Shown: positions 1-11,126, counted from the stretch's first letter. The stretch is DNA of 64,000 nucleotides from Kosakonia radicincitans DSM 16656 (GCF_000280495.2 NZ_CP018016.1:5456001-5520000); one strand, 5' to 3'. Program-made: numbers and translations. Notes: a model not told the origin generated them from the sequence alone.

Positions 1-845
<845 letters not shown>

Positions 846-855
846 AAATGTGAAT

Positions 856-881
856 GCCTTATCCCCGGAAAAGGATAAGGC
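856..881 (+). other. Hairpin immediately after malE
   Basis: A perfect 9-bp stem (856-864 with 873-881) and an 8-nt loop lie 11 bases after the malE stop. There is no T-run, so it looks like an mRNA-stabilising structure rather than a terminator. In E. coli, REP elements at this position protect malE mRNA; this hairpin may do the same job (inference). Confidence 0.6.
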
Positions 882-900
882 AACCTGGACAGTTGTATAC

Positions 901-1019
901 ACGGCATGATTCGCGCGACATCGCGGCGGCAAGGTTGTGTATCCCCGGGCGCTTACAAAAGTAAGTGACTGGGGTGCCCAACCGTAGCCAACAAAGAGGC
1001 CGCGTGAAGAGTGCCGCGT
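901..1019 (+). repeat. ERIC element in the malE-malF gap
   Basis: It contains the ERIC core GTAAGTGACTGGGG at 961-974 and the paired CCCC..CTTAC arm at 943-955. The outer arms pair as GGTTG (933-937) with CAACC (979-983) and as CGCGGC with GCCGCG further out. These base changes relative to the other copies preserve pairing. The repeat ends 15 bases before the malF start codon. Confidence 0.85.
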
Positions 1020-1034
1020 AGAGAGGAAATCCCC

Positions 1035-2579
1035 ATGGATGTTGTAAAGAAGCGCCATTGGTGGCAAAGCCCACAGCTTGCCTGGACCGTCATTACCCTG
1101 ATCGGGCTGCTGGTGGCATACCTTGTCGTTATGATGTATGCCCAGGGGGAATACCTTTTCGCCATTACCACGCTCGTGCTCAGTTCGGCGGGCCTGTATA
1201 TTTTCGCCAACCGTAAAACCTACGCCTGGCGCTATGTTTATCCGGGCATGGCCGGGATGGGGCTGTTCGTCCTGTTCCCGCTGATTTGTACGATCGCCAT
1301 CGCCTTTACCAACTACAGCAGTACCAACCAGTTAACGCAGGAACGCGCGCAGCAGGTGCTGCTCGATCGCTCCTTCCAGGCGGGAAAAGCCTACAACTTT
1401 GGTCTTTATCCGGAAGGGGATGAATGGCGGCTGGCGCTCACCGATGGCGACAGCGGCAAAAATTACCTCTCCGACGCCTTTAAACCTGGCGGTGAACAGC
1501 AACTGGCTCTGAAAGAGGTGCCAGCGTTGCCGACCGGTGAACGCGCTAATTTGCGTGTCATTACGCAAAATCGTCAGGCGCTGAACCAGCTTACCGCCAT
1601 CCTGCCGGATGAGAGCAAAGTGATAATGAGCTCGCTGCGCCAGTTTTCCGGCACTCGCCCGCTCTACCAGCTCGCGCAGGACGGTACGCTGACCAACAAC
1701 CAGAGCGGCGCCAAATACCGGCCAAATAACGACATCGGTTTCTACCAGGCGATTAATGCTGACGGTAGCTGGGGCAGCGAAAAACTCAGCCCTGGCTATA
1801 CGGTGACCATCGGCTGGGATAACTTCACCCGCGTCTTTACCGATGAAGGTATCCAGAAACCGTTTATCGAGATCTTTATCTGGACGGTGATCTTCTCCAT
1901 TCTCACGGTGGTGCTGACCGTCGCCGTCGGCATGGTGCTGGCCTGCGTTGTGCAGTGGGAGTCGCTGAAAGGCAAAGCGATTTACCGCGTGCTGCTGATT
2001 CTGCCTTACGCGGTGCCGTCGTTTATCTCGATCCTGATCTTTAAAGGGCTGTTTAACCAGAGCTTCGGTGAGATCAACATGATGCTGAGCGCGCTGTTCG
2101 GCATTAAACCGGCCTGGTTCAGCGATCCGACCACTGCCCGCGCGATGATCGTGATCGTTAACACCTGGCTTGGCTATCCCTACATGATGATCCTTTGCAT
2201 GGGGCTGCTGAAAGCGATCCCGGACGATCTGTATGAAGCCTCGGCAATGGATGGCGCCGGGCCGTTGCAGAACTTTTTCCGCATCACTTTCCCGCTGTTG
2301 ATCAAGCCACTGACGCCGCTGATGATCGCCAGTTTTGCCTTTAACTTTAACAACTTCGTGCTGATCCAGTTGCTGACCAACGGCGGGCCGGACCGCATCG
2401 GCACCACCACTCCGGCGGGTTATACCGACCTGCTGGTGAGCTACACCTACCGCATCGCCTTTGAAGGCGGCGGCGGTCAGGACTTTGGGCTTGCAGCCGC
2501 TATCGCCACGCTGATTTTCCTGCTGGTAGGCGCGCTGGCTATCGTCAACCTGAAAGCCACGCGCATGAAATTCGATTAA
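1035..2579 (+). CDS. malF: Maltose ABC transporter permease MalF
   Basis: Inner-membrane permease subunit of the MalFGK2 maltose importer. The chosen ATG ([12 protein letters not shown]) follows GAGAGGAAA and gives 514 residues, the same length as E. coli MalF; an earlier in-frame GTG at 1011 lies inside the ERIC element and is unlikely. Visible features are N-terminal membrane helices, a large periplasmic P2 loop (about residues 95-275), and the cytoplasmic EAA loop [15 protein letters not shown] that docks on MalK. It is followed 13 bases later by malG. The ERIC element before it may lower its expression relative to malE (inference). Confidence 0.98.
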   Translation: MDVVKKRHWWQSPQLAWTVITLIGLLVAYLVVMMYAQGEYLFAITTLVLSSAGLYIFANRKTYAWRYVYPGMAGMGLFVLFPLICTIAIAFTNYSSTNQLTQERAQQVLLDRSFQAGKAYNFGLYPEGDEWRLALTDGDSGKNYLSDAFKPGGEQQLALKEVPALPTGERANLRVITQNRQALNQLTAILPDESKVIMSSLRQFSGTRPLYQLAQDGTLTNNQSGAKYRPNNDIGFYQAINADGSWGSEKLSPGYTVTIGWDNFTRVFTDEGIQKPFIEIFIWTVIFSILTVVLTVAVGMVLACVVQWESLKGKAIYRVLLILPYAVPSFISILIFKGLFNQSFGEINMMLSALFGIKPAWFSDPTTARAMIVIVNTWLGYPYMMILCMGLLKAIPDDLYEASAMDGAGPLQNFFRITFPLLIKPLTPLMIASFAFNFNNFVLIQLLTNGGPDRIGTTTPAGYTDLLVSYTYRIAFEGGGGQDFGLAAAIATLIFLLVGALAIVNLKATRMKFD

Positions 2580-2592
2580 GGAGGACGACATT

Positions 2593-3483
2593 ATGGCTAT
2601 GGTGCAGGCAAAATCGCAGAAGCTGCGGCTGTTTATCACCCATGCGTTACTGCTGGTGTTTATTGCCGCCATCATGTTCCCGCTGCTGATGGTGGTCGCC
2701 ATTTCGCTGCGTGAAGGTAACTTCGCTACCGGCAGCCTGATCCCGGATAACATCTCCTGGGAGCACTGGCGACTGGCGCTGGGTTTTAGCGTCGAGCATG
2801 CCGACGGGCGTGTCACTCCGCCGCCGTTCCCGGTGCTGCTGTGGCTGTGGAACTCGGTGAAAATCGCCGCCATTACTGCCGTGGGCATTGTCGCGCTCTC
2901 CACTACCTGCGCATACGCGTTCGCCCGTATGCGTTTTCCCGGCAAAGCGACGCTGCTGAAAGGGATGCTGATTTTCCAGATGTTCCCGGCGGTGTTATCG
3001 CTGGTGGCGCTGTATGCGTTGTTTGATCGTCTGGGACAGTACGTGCCGTTTATCGGCCTGAATACGCACGGTGGGGTGATCTTTGCTTATCTTGGCGGGA
3101 TTGCACTGCATGTGTGGACGATTAAGGGCTATTTCGAAACTATCGACAGCTCGCTGGAAGAAGCCGCTGCGCTGGATGGCGCCACGCCGTGGCAGGCGTT
3201 TCGCCTGGTGCTGCTGCCGCTGTCGGTGCCGATCCTGGCGGTGGTCTTTATTCTGTCGTTTATCGCGGCCATCACCGAAGTTCCGGTGGCCTCGCTGCTG
3301 CTGCGCGATGTCAACAGCTACACGCTGGCGGTCGGCATGCAGCAATACCTCAACCCGCAAAACTATCTGTGGGGCGATTTTGCCGCTGCGGCGGTGCTCT
3401 CCGCCATTCCGATTACGCTGGTGTTCCTGCTGGCGCAGCGCTGGCTGGTCAACGGCCTGACCGCAGGCGGAGTAAAAGGTTAA
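2593..3483 (+). CDS. malG: Maltose ABC transporter permease MalG
   Basis: Second permease subunit of the maltose transporter, 296 residues as in E. coli. It starts [14 protein letters not shown] after GGAGG, has about six membrane helices, and carries the EAA loop [15 protein letters not shown] that contacts the MalK ATPase. The C-terminus [13 protein letters not shown], which contacts the binding site of MalE/MalF in the known structure, is intact. It is the last gene of malEFG, followed by an ERIC element and a rho-independent terminator. Confidence 0.98.
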   Translation: MAMVQAKSQKLRLFITHALLLVFIAAIMFPLLMVVAISLREGNFATGSLIPDNISWEHWRLALGFSVEHADGRVTPPPFPVLLWLWNSVKIAAITAVGIVALSTTCAYAFARMRFPGKATLLKGMLIFQMFPAVLSLVALYALFDRLGQYVPFIGLNTHGGVIFAYLGGIALHVWTIKGYFETIDSSLEEAAALDGATPWQAFRLVLLPLSVPILAVVFILSFIAAITEVPVASLLLRDVNSYTLAVGMQQYLNPQNYLWGDFAAAAVLSAIPITLVFLLAQRWLVNGLTAGGVKG

Positions 3484-3500
3484 CTTTCATCGTTGTTATC

Positions 3501-3625
3501 ACGCCCTAAGTATTTCGGGTTAGAGCAAGGCGGCGACTGCACGAAACCCCGGGAGCTTACTGAAGTAAGTGACTGGGGTGAGTAAAAGAAGCCAACACAG
3601 CTATCACCCGAAAGATGACGGGCGT
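3501..3625 (+). repeat. ERIC element after malG
   Basis: About 125 bp with terminal inverted repeats ACGCCC/GGGCGT, the core CTTAC..GTAAGTGACTGGGGTGAG, and an outer stem TTCGGGT/ACCCGAA. This is the most complete single ERIC in the window. It lies in the malG 3' untranslated region, before the terminator. Confidence 0.88.
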
Positions 3626-3661
3626 TGCCACTGCACCCTCAACTTAACTTGTGAAGTCGTT

Positions 3662-3687
3662 GGCGGCCCGAAAGGCCGCCTTTTTTT
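3662..3687 (+). terminator. Rho-independent terminator of malEFG
   Basis: The stem GGCGGCC/GGCCGCC (3662-3668 with 3674-3680) is followed by seven Ts. The T-run abuts the stop codon of the convergent psiE. Confidence 0.9.
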
Positions 3688-4096
3688 ATTCGCGCTTCAG
3701 CCGTTGGGAGTTACATAACCACAGAGTGATCACCAGTAGCAGGATCGCCGCAGAGTAGATCAGCACATCCATCGGCGACTGATGATCGACGATGATCAAC
3801 CGCACGATCGCGGTGATGCCGATATAGATAAAGTAGCGCAGCGGGAAATGAAAACCGGACTGAAAGTACTTCACAATCAGTGCGATAAATTCAAAATAAA
3901 GGAAGTAGACCACCAGCCCTTCCACCAGCTCATACTTGCTGGTCTGTACCGGCGAAAACAGTACATCCGCCAGATGCAGCGTCTCTTTACCCAGAAAAAC
4001 AATCAGGATCAGCCCCAGGCTCAGCAGACCCAGGTTCAGCACGGTCTGCAAAATAGTAGAAACAAACTCAGCGCGTGGACGAGTTAGCGACGTCAT
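3686..4096 (-). CDS. psiE: Phosphate-starvation-inducible membrane protein PsiE
   Basis: A 136-residue inner-membrane protein with about four hydrophobic helices, matching E. coli PsiE along its whole length and at exactly the same size ([17 protein letters not shown] to [12 protein letters not shown]). The family was named for induction under phosphate starvation; its molecular function is unknown. It is convergent with malG; E. coli has xylE between them, which is absent here. The upstream region holds a CRP-like site and a repeated GTGACA. Confidence 0.96.
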   Translation of the reverse strand: MTSLTRPRAEFVSTILQTVLNLGLLSLGLILIVFLGKETLHLADVLFSPVQTSKYELVEGLVVYFLYFEFIALIVKYFQSGFHFPLRYFIYIGITAIVRLIIVDHQSPMDVLIYSAAILLLVITLWLCNSQRLKRE

Positions 4097-4142
4097 AACA
4101 GCACCTCATTTTATGTGGGGAATCTCCTGTATAACGTAAAAA

Positions 4143-4195
4143 TGTGATCTGGATCTACATTATTTACTTATCTTTTGTGACAGCGCGTGGTGACA
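4143..4195. promoter_or_regulatory. Possible psiE control region (CRP-like site, GTGACA repeat)
   Basis: TGTGATCTGGATCTACAT at 4143-4160 has a good left CRP half and a poor right half. GTGACA occurs at 4177-4182 and 4190-4195. E. coli psiE is reported to respond to PhoB and cAMP-CRP, but the 13-bp spacing here does not fit the 11-bp Pho-box period, so only a weak case can be made. Confidence 0.3.
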
Positions 4196-4234
4196 TGTCT
4201 GGCTAGCCGTTTTCATGCAAGAGGAAAAAAGAGC

Positions 4235-4744
4235 ATGCTTACAATGCGTAAAGCATCCGTGGACGACGCGGCGTTAATCAGCGAAATGGGGTTTGCCAGC
4301 TACATGCATCACTTTGCTCATCTGTGGCGCGAGCAGAGCGAATTACAGGATTTCCTCCGGCAAGAGTATGCCGTGCCGGTGCTGCAACAGAGCTTACAGG
4401 ATGAAAAAAGTTGCTGGTTCATTGCCAGCGATCCCTCGCCGGTTGGCTTTGCCAAAGTCTCCTGGCATCGCGCTGTCGATGAACATGGCCCAGTGGGAAC
4501 GCTGCTGCATAAACTCTATTTTCTGCCGGGCAAAACCGGCCTCGGCTACGGCGAAACGCTGCTGACGGAGATCGCGCGCGTGGCGAAAAGCCGTGGCGAA
4601 ACCGCGCTCTGGCTGGAGGTACTTGATGCGAATCCCAATGCCCATCGCTTTTATCTCCGCCAGGGATTCACGCACCTGAAAGAGACCTTGTTTAGTACCC
4701 CTTCTCAGCAAAGTACACTGCACATTCTCTGTAAACCGCTCTAA
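4235..4744 (+). CDS. GNAT-family N-acetyltransferase, unknown substrate
   Basis: A 169-residue protein starting MLTMRKASVDDAALI, typical of the first strand of a GNAT fold. The ATG at 4235 was preferred over an upstream GTG at 4187 because AGAGGAAA precedes it. The acetyl-CoA loop is TGLGYGETLL (about residues 100-110), and the usual C-terminal LEVLDANPNAHRFYLRQGF follows. The substrate cannot be told. The next gene, another acetyltransferase, starts 10 bases after the stop, so the two are probably co-transcribed. Neither lies at this position in E. coli K-12. Confidence 0.85.
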   Translation: MLTMRKASVDDAALISEMGFASYMHHFAHLWREQSELQDFLRQEYAVPVLQQSLQDEKSCWFIASDPSPVGFAKVSWHRAVDEHGPVGTLLHKLYFLPGKTGLGYGETLLTEIARVAKSRGETALWLEVLDANPNAHRFYLRQGFTHLKETLFSTPSQQSTLHILCKPL

Positions 4745-4754
4745 AGGAGTCAGC

Positions 4755-5216
4755 ATGCCTACCGCTACCGTGCGCCAGTCCGCCATCCGCAACGTGACCT
4801 GCGGCAAGAACGTGGTGATTTACGAACCCGCCAATCTGTATGACTGCATTCTCGGCGACAATGTGTTTGTCGGCCCGTTTGTGGAAATTCAGGGCCATAC
4901 GCGAATTGGCCAGGGGAGCAAAATTGAGTCGCACAGCTTCATCTGCGAGTACGTGACTCTTGGCGAGCGTTGCTTTATCGGCCATGGCGTGATGTTCGCT
5001 AACGACATGTTCCGCGATGGCAAGCCCAATCCCGATCGCGAAAGCTGGGGACGCATTGTGATTGGCAATGATGTTTCTGTCGGTAGCGGCGCCACGATCC
5101 TGGCCGTCACCATTTGCGATGGTTGCGTTATCGGCGCGGGCAGCGTGGTAACGAAATCGTTGCACGAGAAAGGGGTCTATGCGGGAAATCCGGCGCGGTT
5201 ACTGCGGCGACTGTGA
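4755..5216 (+). CDS. Left-handed beta-helix (hexapeptide) acyltransferase
   Basis: A 153-residue protein made almost entirely of hexapeptide repeats of the [LIV]-G-x-x-x-x type (ILGDNVFVGPFVEIQGHTRIG, VIGNDVSVGSGATI), ending in AGNPARLLRRL, as is usual for trimeric LbH acyltransferases. It resembles the WlbB/WbbJ group that N- or O-acetylates sugar nucleotides in surface-polysaccharide pathways; the exact substrate is not visible. AAAGGAG precedes the ATG. It forms a likely two-gene unit with the GNAT gene and is convergent with yjbH, an exopolysaccharide gene, which hints at but does not prove a role in glycan modification. Confidence 0.85.
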   Translation: MPTATVRQSAIRNVTCGKNVVIYEPANLYDCILGDNVFVGPFVEIQGHTRIGQGSKIESHSFICEYVTLGERCFIGHGVMFANDMFRDGKPNPDRESWGRIVIGNDVSVGSGATILAVTICDGCVIGAGSVVTKSLHEKGVYAGNPARLLRRL

Positions 5217-5217
5217 A

Positions 5218-5243
5218 AAGCCCCCTCTCCGCCGGAGAGGGGG
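5218..5243 (-). terminator. Likely terminator of yjbEFGH
   Basis: A 10-bp GC-rich stem CCCCCTCTCC/GGAGAGGGGG (5221-5243) lies 8 bases after the yjbH stop. On the minus strand it is followed by only a short T-run (CTTTTC), so efficiency is uncertain. It may also serve the convergent acetyltransferase genes. Confidence 0.55.
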
Positions 5244-5250
5244 TGAAGGA

Positions 5251-7341
5251 TTACTGGAAGTTGATCGTCTTATCGTTGGTCATATCATAAAGCTCAAACT
5301 TACGGCCCAGTTTCTGGCCGCCGTCACGCGTCAACGGCGTCCAGCCAACGGCTGCGCGGCTGCGGGTCGGGCCGGTCGTGAACAAATCCAACGGTACAGA
5401 GACATACACCCCTTTGGTGAACTCCCCTTCCCCGTACTGCGCCGCCGAAACGTTGGTCTTCGTGGCATACGCGCCAATGACCACGCCGCTATCAAAGTGT
5501 TTCGAGACATCCAGCGTAACGCCTTTATCCCCTGCCAGATACTGCCCGGCGCTCGCTTTAATCAGCACATCGTCGGCGAACCACGGCGTCCAGTACGCGG
5601 TGAAGTGGCCGGTTTTCACGCTGTAATCGGTGAACTTCATCATGTCCTGCGGGCTGCGCCAGTCGCGCTGTTTCACGTAGTTGCCATCAATACCGAACGC
5701 CCAGTGGCTGTCGACCGGACGCCACAGCACTTCCGCACCCGCGCCGCCAAACATGGTTTCAAGGTAACCGGCATACACCTGACCATAGAAATTATTCCCC
5801 AGGTAGTGCATGTAGTTCGCTTGCATGTTGTTGACGTAGTAGTCATTTTGCACATATTCACGCACGCGGGTACGCACGCGCGGCAATGCCGAATCGCTGG
5901 AGGTATAGCTGAATTTATCGTAGTTGTTAGCCACGTTGGCGAACAGACTGCCGGTGGTCAGTAAATGATCGGTCCACCACCAGTCGGCGGTTGCCATCAC
6001 ACCAACCTGATACATGTAGAAACTTTCCGGGCCGCCGAATGACTGGTTCAACACCGGATCGATATGGAAATCGAATGACGATTTATCGATATACCAGCCC
6101 TGCTCTGTGCTGTCCGGCACAATTGGCGTGACCCGTTTCTGCACCAGCTCTGTATCCTGCCCCAGCGGCTCCCCTTCCAGATGGCGCTTCAGGCTGGCGA
6201 CATCCGTTTCGGTGGTGACGATCGGCATGTTAAGGCTATTTTCCGTCACGCGGATGGTGCGAATGCCATCCGGCAAGTCATTCATGATGATACGGTTTGC
6301 CCGCTCAATCCCTTCCTGGGTGTTACGGTATTTCACCTGCTGACCGGTCACATAGAGCGTATCGCCTTTCACCTGGATCTGCGGATCGGCAAAACCAGCG
6401 TTATATTTCAACAGAGTAAGCTGATTAGCCACCACCGAATGTTGCAGGATCGCGTCCTGCGGCTGCGGCTGATACTTCGGCCGCGGCGCATCGTTGTAAG
6501 CGGGACGTAAGTCGTTGAAATTATTGCGCAGGGTAAAACCAAACATCCAGGTGTTGCCGCGCTCATAGCTCAGGTTAATGTCGGCCCAGTCGGTAATGCG
6601 GTAGATCGCGCCAACGTTCACTTTGCTGCGCTGCGGCAGTTTCCCGGCATAATCCTGCTGATAGTTGTTACCTTCATACTCCAGTTTTAAACGCAGTGGG
6701 TTCCAGGGGGTCTGATATTCAACCCCACCAAACAGAGCCGTCGGGCCGCGAAACATCTGGCTGGTATCGGTGGAGCCCGCCTGTTTATAGCTGGTGTCGC
6801 GCGTACAGTATTTCTCGTCATAAGAGCAGAGCGGGTTTTTGATATTGCCGCTGGTGCCCAGATAACCCCAGCCAATACCGAGAGAGAAATCGAACGGCCC
6901 CCAGGCTTTGCTGGCAACCAGATATTCGCCGTCAAACAGCCCTGTCCCGCCGATATCCCGCGCGCCGAGGGAGACTTCCGGTAGCCAGTAGCCTTCCTGC
7001 CACAAACGCAGTTTCACATCGAAGGCTTTATCTTTGTAGGTCTGATTGCCGGAGAAGGCTTCCACCGAGCTATATTTGCGTGTGCGCACGTCGGTATAAC
7101 GTAGCGTCGTTTCCAGCCACGGGAAAAGTTGTATCGAGCCAGAATAGAAACGGTACTGATTGTTATCGCGGTAGTTAAAACTCAATTCACCTTCGCGCGA
7201 CATGCGTGCGGTTGGTGTTTGCAGCAATCCCACGCCGCCAAAGTCCGACTGGGATGGCCCCACCGGATCAGGATAAGATTCTGCGTGACAGGCTGCGCTA
7301 ATTCCCAGCGCCAACAGGCTTATTACAAACGATTTTTTCAT
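5251..7341 (-). CDS. yjbH: Exopolysaccharide-associated outer-membrane protein YjbH
   Basis: A 696-residue protein matching E. coli YjbH (698) throughout, a paralogue of GfcD from the group 4 capsule operon. Residues 1-20 are a signal peptide ending ACHA; a Cys at 18 could be a poor lipobox (SAAC). The start of the mature protein, [20 protein letters not shown], is characteristic of the family, and the alternating aromatic pattern fits a beta-barrel. It is the last gene of yjbEFGH, whose overexpression in E. coli yields an extracellular polysaccharide. The start lies 2 bases after the yjbG stop. Confidence 0.95.
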   Translation of the reverse strand: MKKSFVISLLALGISAACHAESYPDPVGPSQSDFGGVGLLQTPTARMSREGELSFNYRDNNQYRFYSGSIQLFPWLETTLRYTDVRTRKYSSVEAFSGNQTYKDKAFDVKLRLWQEGYWLPEVSLGARDIGGTGLFDGEYLVASKAWGPFDFSLGIGWGYLGTSGNIKNPLCSYDEKYCTRDTSYKQAGSTDTSQMFRGPTALFGGVEYQTPWNPLRLKLEYEGNNYQQDYAGKLPQRSKVNVGAIYRITDWADINLSYERGNTWMFGFTLRNNFNDLRPAYNDAPRPKYQPQPQDAILQHSVVANQLTLLKYNAGFADPQIQVKGDTLYVTGQQVKYRNTQEGIERANRIIMNDLPDGIRTIRVTENSLNMPIVTTETDVASLKRHLEGEPLGQDTELVQKRVTPIVPDSTEQGWYIDKSSFDFHIDPVLNQSFGGPESFYMYQVGVMATADWWWTDHLLTTGSLFANVANNYDKFSYTSSDSALPRVRTRVREYVQNDYYVNNMQANYMHYLGNNFYGQVYAGYLETMFGGAGAEVLWRPVDSHWAFGIDGNYVKQRDWRSPQDMMKFTDYSVKTGHFTAYWTPWFADDVLIKASAGQYLAGDKGVTLDVSKHFDSGVVIGAYATKTNVSAAQYGEGEFTKGVYVSVPLDLFTTGPTRSRAAVGWTPLTRDGGQKLGRKFELYDMTNDKTINFQ

Positions 7342-7343
7342 TA

Positions 7344-8081
7344 TTATTCCGGTATCCGATGCGTCAGTGACTGAAGGATGTCGGCATTCAGTTCGTCATA
7401 TTCGTTGCTCCACAACCCCGGAGCGAAGCCAACGAAAATCACGCTGCCGGGCATCGGCTCTACGTGGCGGCGGTTCCAATAAGCAACCGGCACTTTTTGT
7501 GTCTGACCGGTGGGGTAAATCACCCACGCATAGCTGCGTTCCGCGCCGCTGAGCAGGCTCATATCATCCAGGTAACTCACCACATCCCTGCCTGGTGTAA
7601 ACGGTTTTTTCCCTGGGCTGCTAATCAGCCCTACCACGGTAATCGTGGCCGGTTGCGGCCCCACCCACAGCGAGTATTCACCCTCCAGCGGACGGTTCGC
7701 CAGCCGGTGCGTACGAACGTAATCCGGGTCAAGATTGACTATCTGCCTGCCGGTCACTTTCACCGCCTGCAACTGCTGGCGCAGTGAATTGATGGCAGCG
7801 GCAGTGTTACCGCTTTCGTCAGCAGCAAGCGTGCTCAGGCGCGTTAACAACACCTGATGCCGGGCCTGCTCCGCCTGCGTGGCGTGACGTTCACTGACCA
7901 CGGCACCGGGCCACCAGCTATCCGCAAGCCGGGGTTGCCCGACCAGATCGCTCAAACGCGCAGCGTTGGATAACGTTTTCGGTTTGCTGTCGCCAGCGAC
8001 GTAGACATTCACCGTCCCGGTGGCCAGCGCGAGCGGAGAAGCGAGGCTGGCTAATAACAGAAGAAAAGTGCGCATCGTCAT
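7344..8081 (-). CDS. yjbG: GfcC-like periplasmic protein YjbG
   Basis: A 245-residue homologue of E. coli YjbG and of capsule protein GfcC. A signal peptide covers residues 1-20 (cleavage after LALA), followed by a soluble domain with conserved [16 protein letters not shown] and the C-terminal [31 protein letters not shown]. The role in polysaccharide export is inferred from the operon. The ATG overlaps the yjbF stop by 4 bases (ATGA), indicating translational coupling. MRTFLLL two codons later is an alternative start. Confidence 0.94.
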   Translation of the reverse strand: MTMRTFLLLLASLASPLALATGTVNVYVAGDSKPKTLSNAARLSDLVGQPRLADSWWPGAVVSERHATQAEQARHQVLLTRLSTLAADESGNTAAAINSLRQQLQAVKVTGRQIVNLDPDYVRTHRLANRPLEGEYSLWVGPQPATITVVGLISSPGKKPFTPGRDVVSYLDDMSLLSGAERSYAWVIYPTGQTQKVPVAYWNRRHVEPMPGSVIFVGFAPGLWSNEYDELNADILQSLTHRIPE

Positions 8082-8716
8082 TGTTTAGCCGCCTTAATCA
8101 GTGTGGTCTTCACCGGGAACCAGTCTGCGCCCAGATACTGCTCCGACTGCCTGATTACCCCGGCGTCATCCACCCAGAAGCGGTTGCGCCAGCTCTTTTC
8201 GTCTGTGGTGACATCCTCGTCGAGAATACGCACCGCGGTGACATCATTCGCCAGCTTGATGGTGTCGGTGCCGTTCCAGTGGAAGACAGAGCGTGCGGTG
8301 GCATAGCGCACCTGTTTGTGCTCCGTCCAGCCCATGGTGCGCGTCCAGCTTGCACCATCAATAATTTGATTCGGTTTTGCCAGCGGATCGGATGCCAGGT
8401 TATTCACTTCAATCAGGTTATCGCCGCTGAGTTGTGTTTTTACGATGCGGTAATGCTGCGTCACGATAGTCGCCTGATCCTGCGTTACCCATTTCTGCTG
8501 ACCGTTTTCGTCGAAAGCGAGCACCACAAACAGTTGCGGGCCGTTGTTAAGCTGCATGTACTGGCTGGCATAGGGCATGTTGAGAATGTCTTCATCTGTC
8601 AGTTGCACGCCTGGCACGCCAAAAACGCTATCCCACAGTGAATTTCCCAGGCCTTTGATTTGGCCGGAACATGCCTGAAGCAGCAGGCAAATTAAAATAA
8701 TACCAGGTCGCTTCAC
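8078..8716 (-). CDS. yjbF: GfcB-like lipoprotein YjbF
   Basis: A 212-residue lipoprotein of the GfcB/YjbF family. The N-terminus MKRPGIILICLLLQACSGQ has a clear lipobox (LQAC, Cys16), so it is predicted to be lipid-anchored, probably in the outer membrane. It is co-transcribed after yjbE and overlaps yjbG by 4 bases. Function beyond exopolysaccharide production is not established. Confidence 0.94.
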   Translation of the reverse strand: MKRPGIILICLLLQACSGQIKGLGNSLWDSVFGVPGVQLTDEDILNMPYASQYMQLNNGPQLFVVLAFDENGQQKWVTQDQATIVTQHYRIVKTQLSGDNLIEVNNLASDPLAKPNQIIDGASWTRTMGWTEHKQVRYATARSVFHWNGTDTIKLANDVTAVRILDEDVTTDEKSWRNRFWVDDAGVIRQSEQYLGADWFPVKTTLIKAAKQ

Positions 8717-8781
8717 GACTCTTCTCCGAGAGGGGCGGAAATAACCACACCGAAGTGTGGTTATAGTTAATGTACCCGTGA

Positions 8782-9024
8782 TTACTGAGTACTTGTGGTC
8801 GTGGTGGTCGTGGTTCCCGTGTTGGAGCCATCGCCGCCACCGGTTGCCGCCAGCGCGACACCCACCGCAGACCCTACGGTGCTGACGCTCGTCGCAGCAG
8901 AACTACCTGCCGAGACAGAGGTCGCTGCCGACCCTGCCGCTTCACCGATTTGCACCGGTGCAGCAAAAGCAGAAGTCGCCGCAAGCGCGGATATGGCAAA
9001 AATGCCATACAGGACTTTTTTCAT
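8782..9024 (-). CDS. yjbE: Small secreted protein YjbE
   Basis: An 80-residue protein of the same length as E. coli YjbE and almost identical to it. The signal peptide ends AFA at residue 21. The mature part is low complexity: Ala/Ser/Val repeats, a Gly-rich segment, then a C-terminal run of Thr. AGGG precedes the ATG by 9 bases. It is the first gene of the exopolysaccharide operon; its role is unknown. The 65 bases between yjbE and yjbF contain an inverted repeat CACACTTCGGTGTG (8747-8760 region) that may lower downstream expression. Confidence 0.94.
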   Translation of the reverse strand: MKKVLYGIFAISALAATSAFAAPVQIGEAAGSAATSVSAGSSAATSVSTVGSAVGVALAATGGGDGSNTGTTTTTTTSTQ

Positions 9025-9432
9025 ATCAATTTCCCTTCATTGAATGAATGGAGATTTACCTGAAAAAACTCAGGCGATATCGAGTATACACAACTAAAGC
9101 AGATGAATTACGCAACGGGAAATAGCGGGGAATCTTTTAGGAGAATTGGCAAATAAGGTACACCTGAGAAAGTAATTACATAAAAATGTGATGTAATTCA
9201 AACAATTAAATAATGACGAAAGGTTGATACAATAAGGCTAGTCCTAAAATGTATAGTAATACCTGGAAGTAATGGCAGCTTTTTCAGATAAACCTGATCC
9301 CCGATATCTGCCGAAGAGAATCATCTCTGTCGCCATAATTTAGCAAAGGGGAAATATCAATATCAGAATCGCTTATATATTGTGGAAACCCGGAAACCAA
9401 TATATATGCGCAGGGGATTAATATATTCGGCA
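9025..9432 (-). promoter_or_regulatory. Long AT-rich leader/promoter region of yjbE
   Basis: About 400 bases without a gene, much richer in A/T than the flanks. In E. coli the yjbEFGH operon is under Rcs control, but I see no convincing RcsB box, only AGGAGAATT near 9139-9147. No confident -35/-10 pair can be named. Confidence 0.35.
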
Positions 9433-9435
9433 GGC

Positions 9436-9464
9436 AAAAAAAGCGCCGCCGAAGCGACGCTTTG
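9436..9464 (-). terminator. Rho-independent terminator of pgi
   Basis: On the minus strand, AAGCGTCGC and GCGGCGCTT pair around a TTCG loop and are followed by seven Ts. It lies about 15 bases after the pgi stop codon. Confidence 0.85.
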
Positions 9465-9476
9465 TCGATGGTTCGA

Positions 9477-11126
9477 TTAGCCGCGCCAGGATTTGTAGCG
9501 GTTAATCAGACCGTTGGTTGAACTGTCATGGCTGGAGATGGCTTTATCATCGCCCAGCTCAGGCAGAATGCGGTTCGCCAGCTGTTTACCCAGCTCCACG
9601 CCCCACTGGTCAAAGGTGAAGATATTGAGGATAGCGCCCTGGGTGAAGATCTTGTGCTCGTAGAGCGCAATCAATGCACCGAGGCTAAACGGTGTGATTT
9701 CACGCAGCAGGATGGAGTTGGTCGGACGGTTGCCTTCAAACACTTTGAACGGCACAACGTGTTCCAGCGTGGCCGGATCTTTACCCTGATCACGATATTC
9801 CTGCTCAACCACTTCACGGGATTTGCCAAACGCCAGCGCTTCGGTCTGTGCGAAGAAGTTAGACAGCAGCTTCTGGTGATGATCGGAAAGCGCGTTGTGG
9901 GTGATGGCCGGCGCGATGAAATCACACGGCACCATTTTGGTTCCCTGGTGAATCAGCTGATAGAACGCGTGCTGACCGTTAGTTCCCGGCTCACCCCAGA
10001 TAATCGGGCCGGTCTGGTAATCCACGGCGTTGCCGTTACGGTCAACATATTTACCGTTAGATTCCATGTTGCCCTGCTGGAAGTAGGCGGCAAAGCGGTG
10101 CATGTACTGGTCGTACGGCAGGATCGCTTCGGTTTCAGCACCGAAGAAGTTGTTGTACCAGATGCCGATCAGCGCCAGCAGCACCGGCAGGTTTTTCGAC
10201 AGCTCAGTGGTGGAGAAGTGTTTGTCCATCGCGTGAGCGCCGGAGAGCAGCTCAACAAAGTTGTCGAAGCCCACGGAGAGGATGATCGACAGACCGATGG
10301 CAGACCACAGCGAGTAGCGGCCGCCCACCCAATCCCAGAATTCAAACATGTTCGCGGTGTCGATACCAAACTCACCAACCGCTTTGCCGTTGGTGGAGAG
10401 TGCGGCGAAGTGTTTCGCAACGTGTTTTTCGTCACCGGCGGTTTTCAGGAACCAGTCGCGCGCGCTGTGAGCGTTGGTCATGGTTTCCTGGGTAGTGAAG
10501 GTTTTAGAGGCCACGAGGAACAGCGTGGTTTCCGGGTTCACTTTTTTCAGCACTTCGGCGATATGCGTACCATCGACGTTAGAGACGAAATGCATGTTCA
10601 GGTGATTTTTGTAAGGGCGCAGTGCTTCGGTGACCATAAACGGACCGAGGTCGGAGCCGCCAATACCGATGTTCACCACGTCAGTGATCGGTTTGCCGGT
10701 ATAGCCTTTCCATGCGCCTGAAATGATCGCTTCAGAGAAGGTTTTCATCTTCTCCAGCACAGCGTTCACTTCCGGCATCACATCTTTGCCATCAACCAGA
10801 ATCGGGGTATTGCTACGGTTACGCAGCGCAACGTGCAGGACGGCGCGATCTTCGGTGCGGTTAATCTTTTCGCCGGAGAACATGGACTTAATGGCCGCTG
10901 TCAGCTCTGTCTCTTTGGCGAGCGCCAGCAGTTTATCCAGAGTCTCTTGCGTGATGCGGTTTTTGGAGAAATCCACCAGCATCAGATCATCGAAGGTTGC
11001 GGAAAACTTACTAAAACGGTCGCCGTCTTTCGCGAACAGATCCGCGATAGTGACGTCCTTCATGTCAGCGTAGTGTTTTTGTAATGCCTGCCAGGCAGAG
11101 GTCTGCGTTGGGTTGATGTTTTTCAT
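9477..11126 (-). CDS. pgi: Glucose-6-phosphate isomerase
   Basis: Cytoplasmic enzyme interconverting glucose 6-phosphate and fructose 6-phosphate. The start [16 protein letters not shown] gives 549 residues, exactly the E. coli length; an upstream in-frame start at 11234 adds an unrelated 36-residue extension and is rejected. Conserved family motifs are visible: [11 protein letters not shown], the phosphate-binding SKTFTTQET, and the signature [12 protein letters not shown]. It is divergent from lysC across a repeat-rich gap. Confidence 0.98.
   Translation of the reverse strand: MKNINPTQTSAWQALQKHYADMKDVTIADLFAKDGDRFSKFSATFDDLMLVDFSKNRITQETLDKLLALAKETELTAAIKSMFSGEKINRTEDRAVLHVALRNRSNTPILVDGKDVMPEVNAVLEKMKTFSEAIISGAWKGYTGKPITDVVNIGIGGSDLGPFMVTEALRPYKNHLNMHFVSNVDGTHIAEVLKKVNPETTLFLVASKTFTTQETMTNAHSARDWFLKTAGDEKHVAKHFAALSTNGKAVGEFGIDTANMFEFWDWVGGRYSLWSAIGLSIILSVGFDNFVELLSGAHAMDKHFSTTELSKNLPVLLALIGIWYNNFFGAETEAILPYDQYMHRFAAYFQQGNMESNGKYVDRNGNAVDYQTGPIIWGEPGTNGQHAFYQLIHQGTKMVPCDFIAPAITHNALSDHHQKLLSNFFAQTEALAFGKSREVVEQEYRDQGKDPATLEHVVPFKVFEGNRPTNSILLREITPFSLGALIALYEHKIFTQGAILNIFTFDQWGVELGKQLANRILPELGDDKAISSHDSSTNGLINRYKSWRG

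Noticed and set aside
1332..2945. A 537-codon open frame antisense to malF and malG
   Set aside because: It spans two certain genes and has no ribosome site or recognisable sequence.
4177..4195. Pho box upstream of psiE
   Set aside because: The GTGACA units are 13 bases apart, not 11, and no third unit is seen; kept only as a weak regulatory note.
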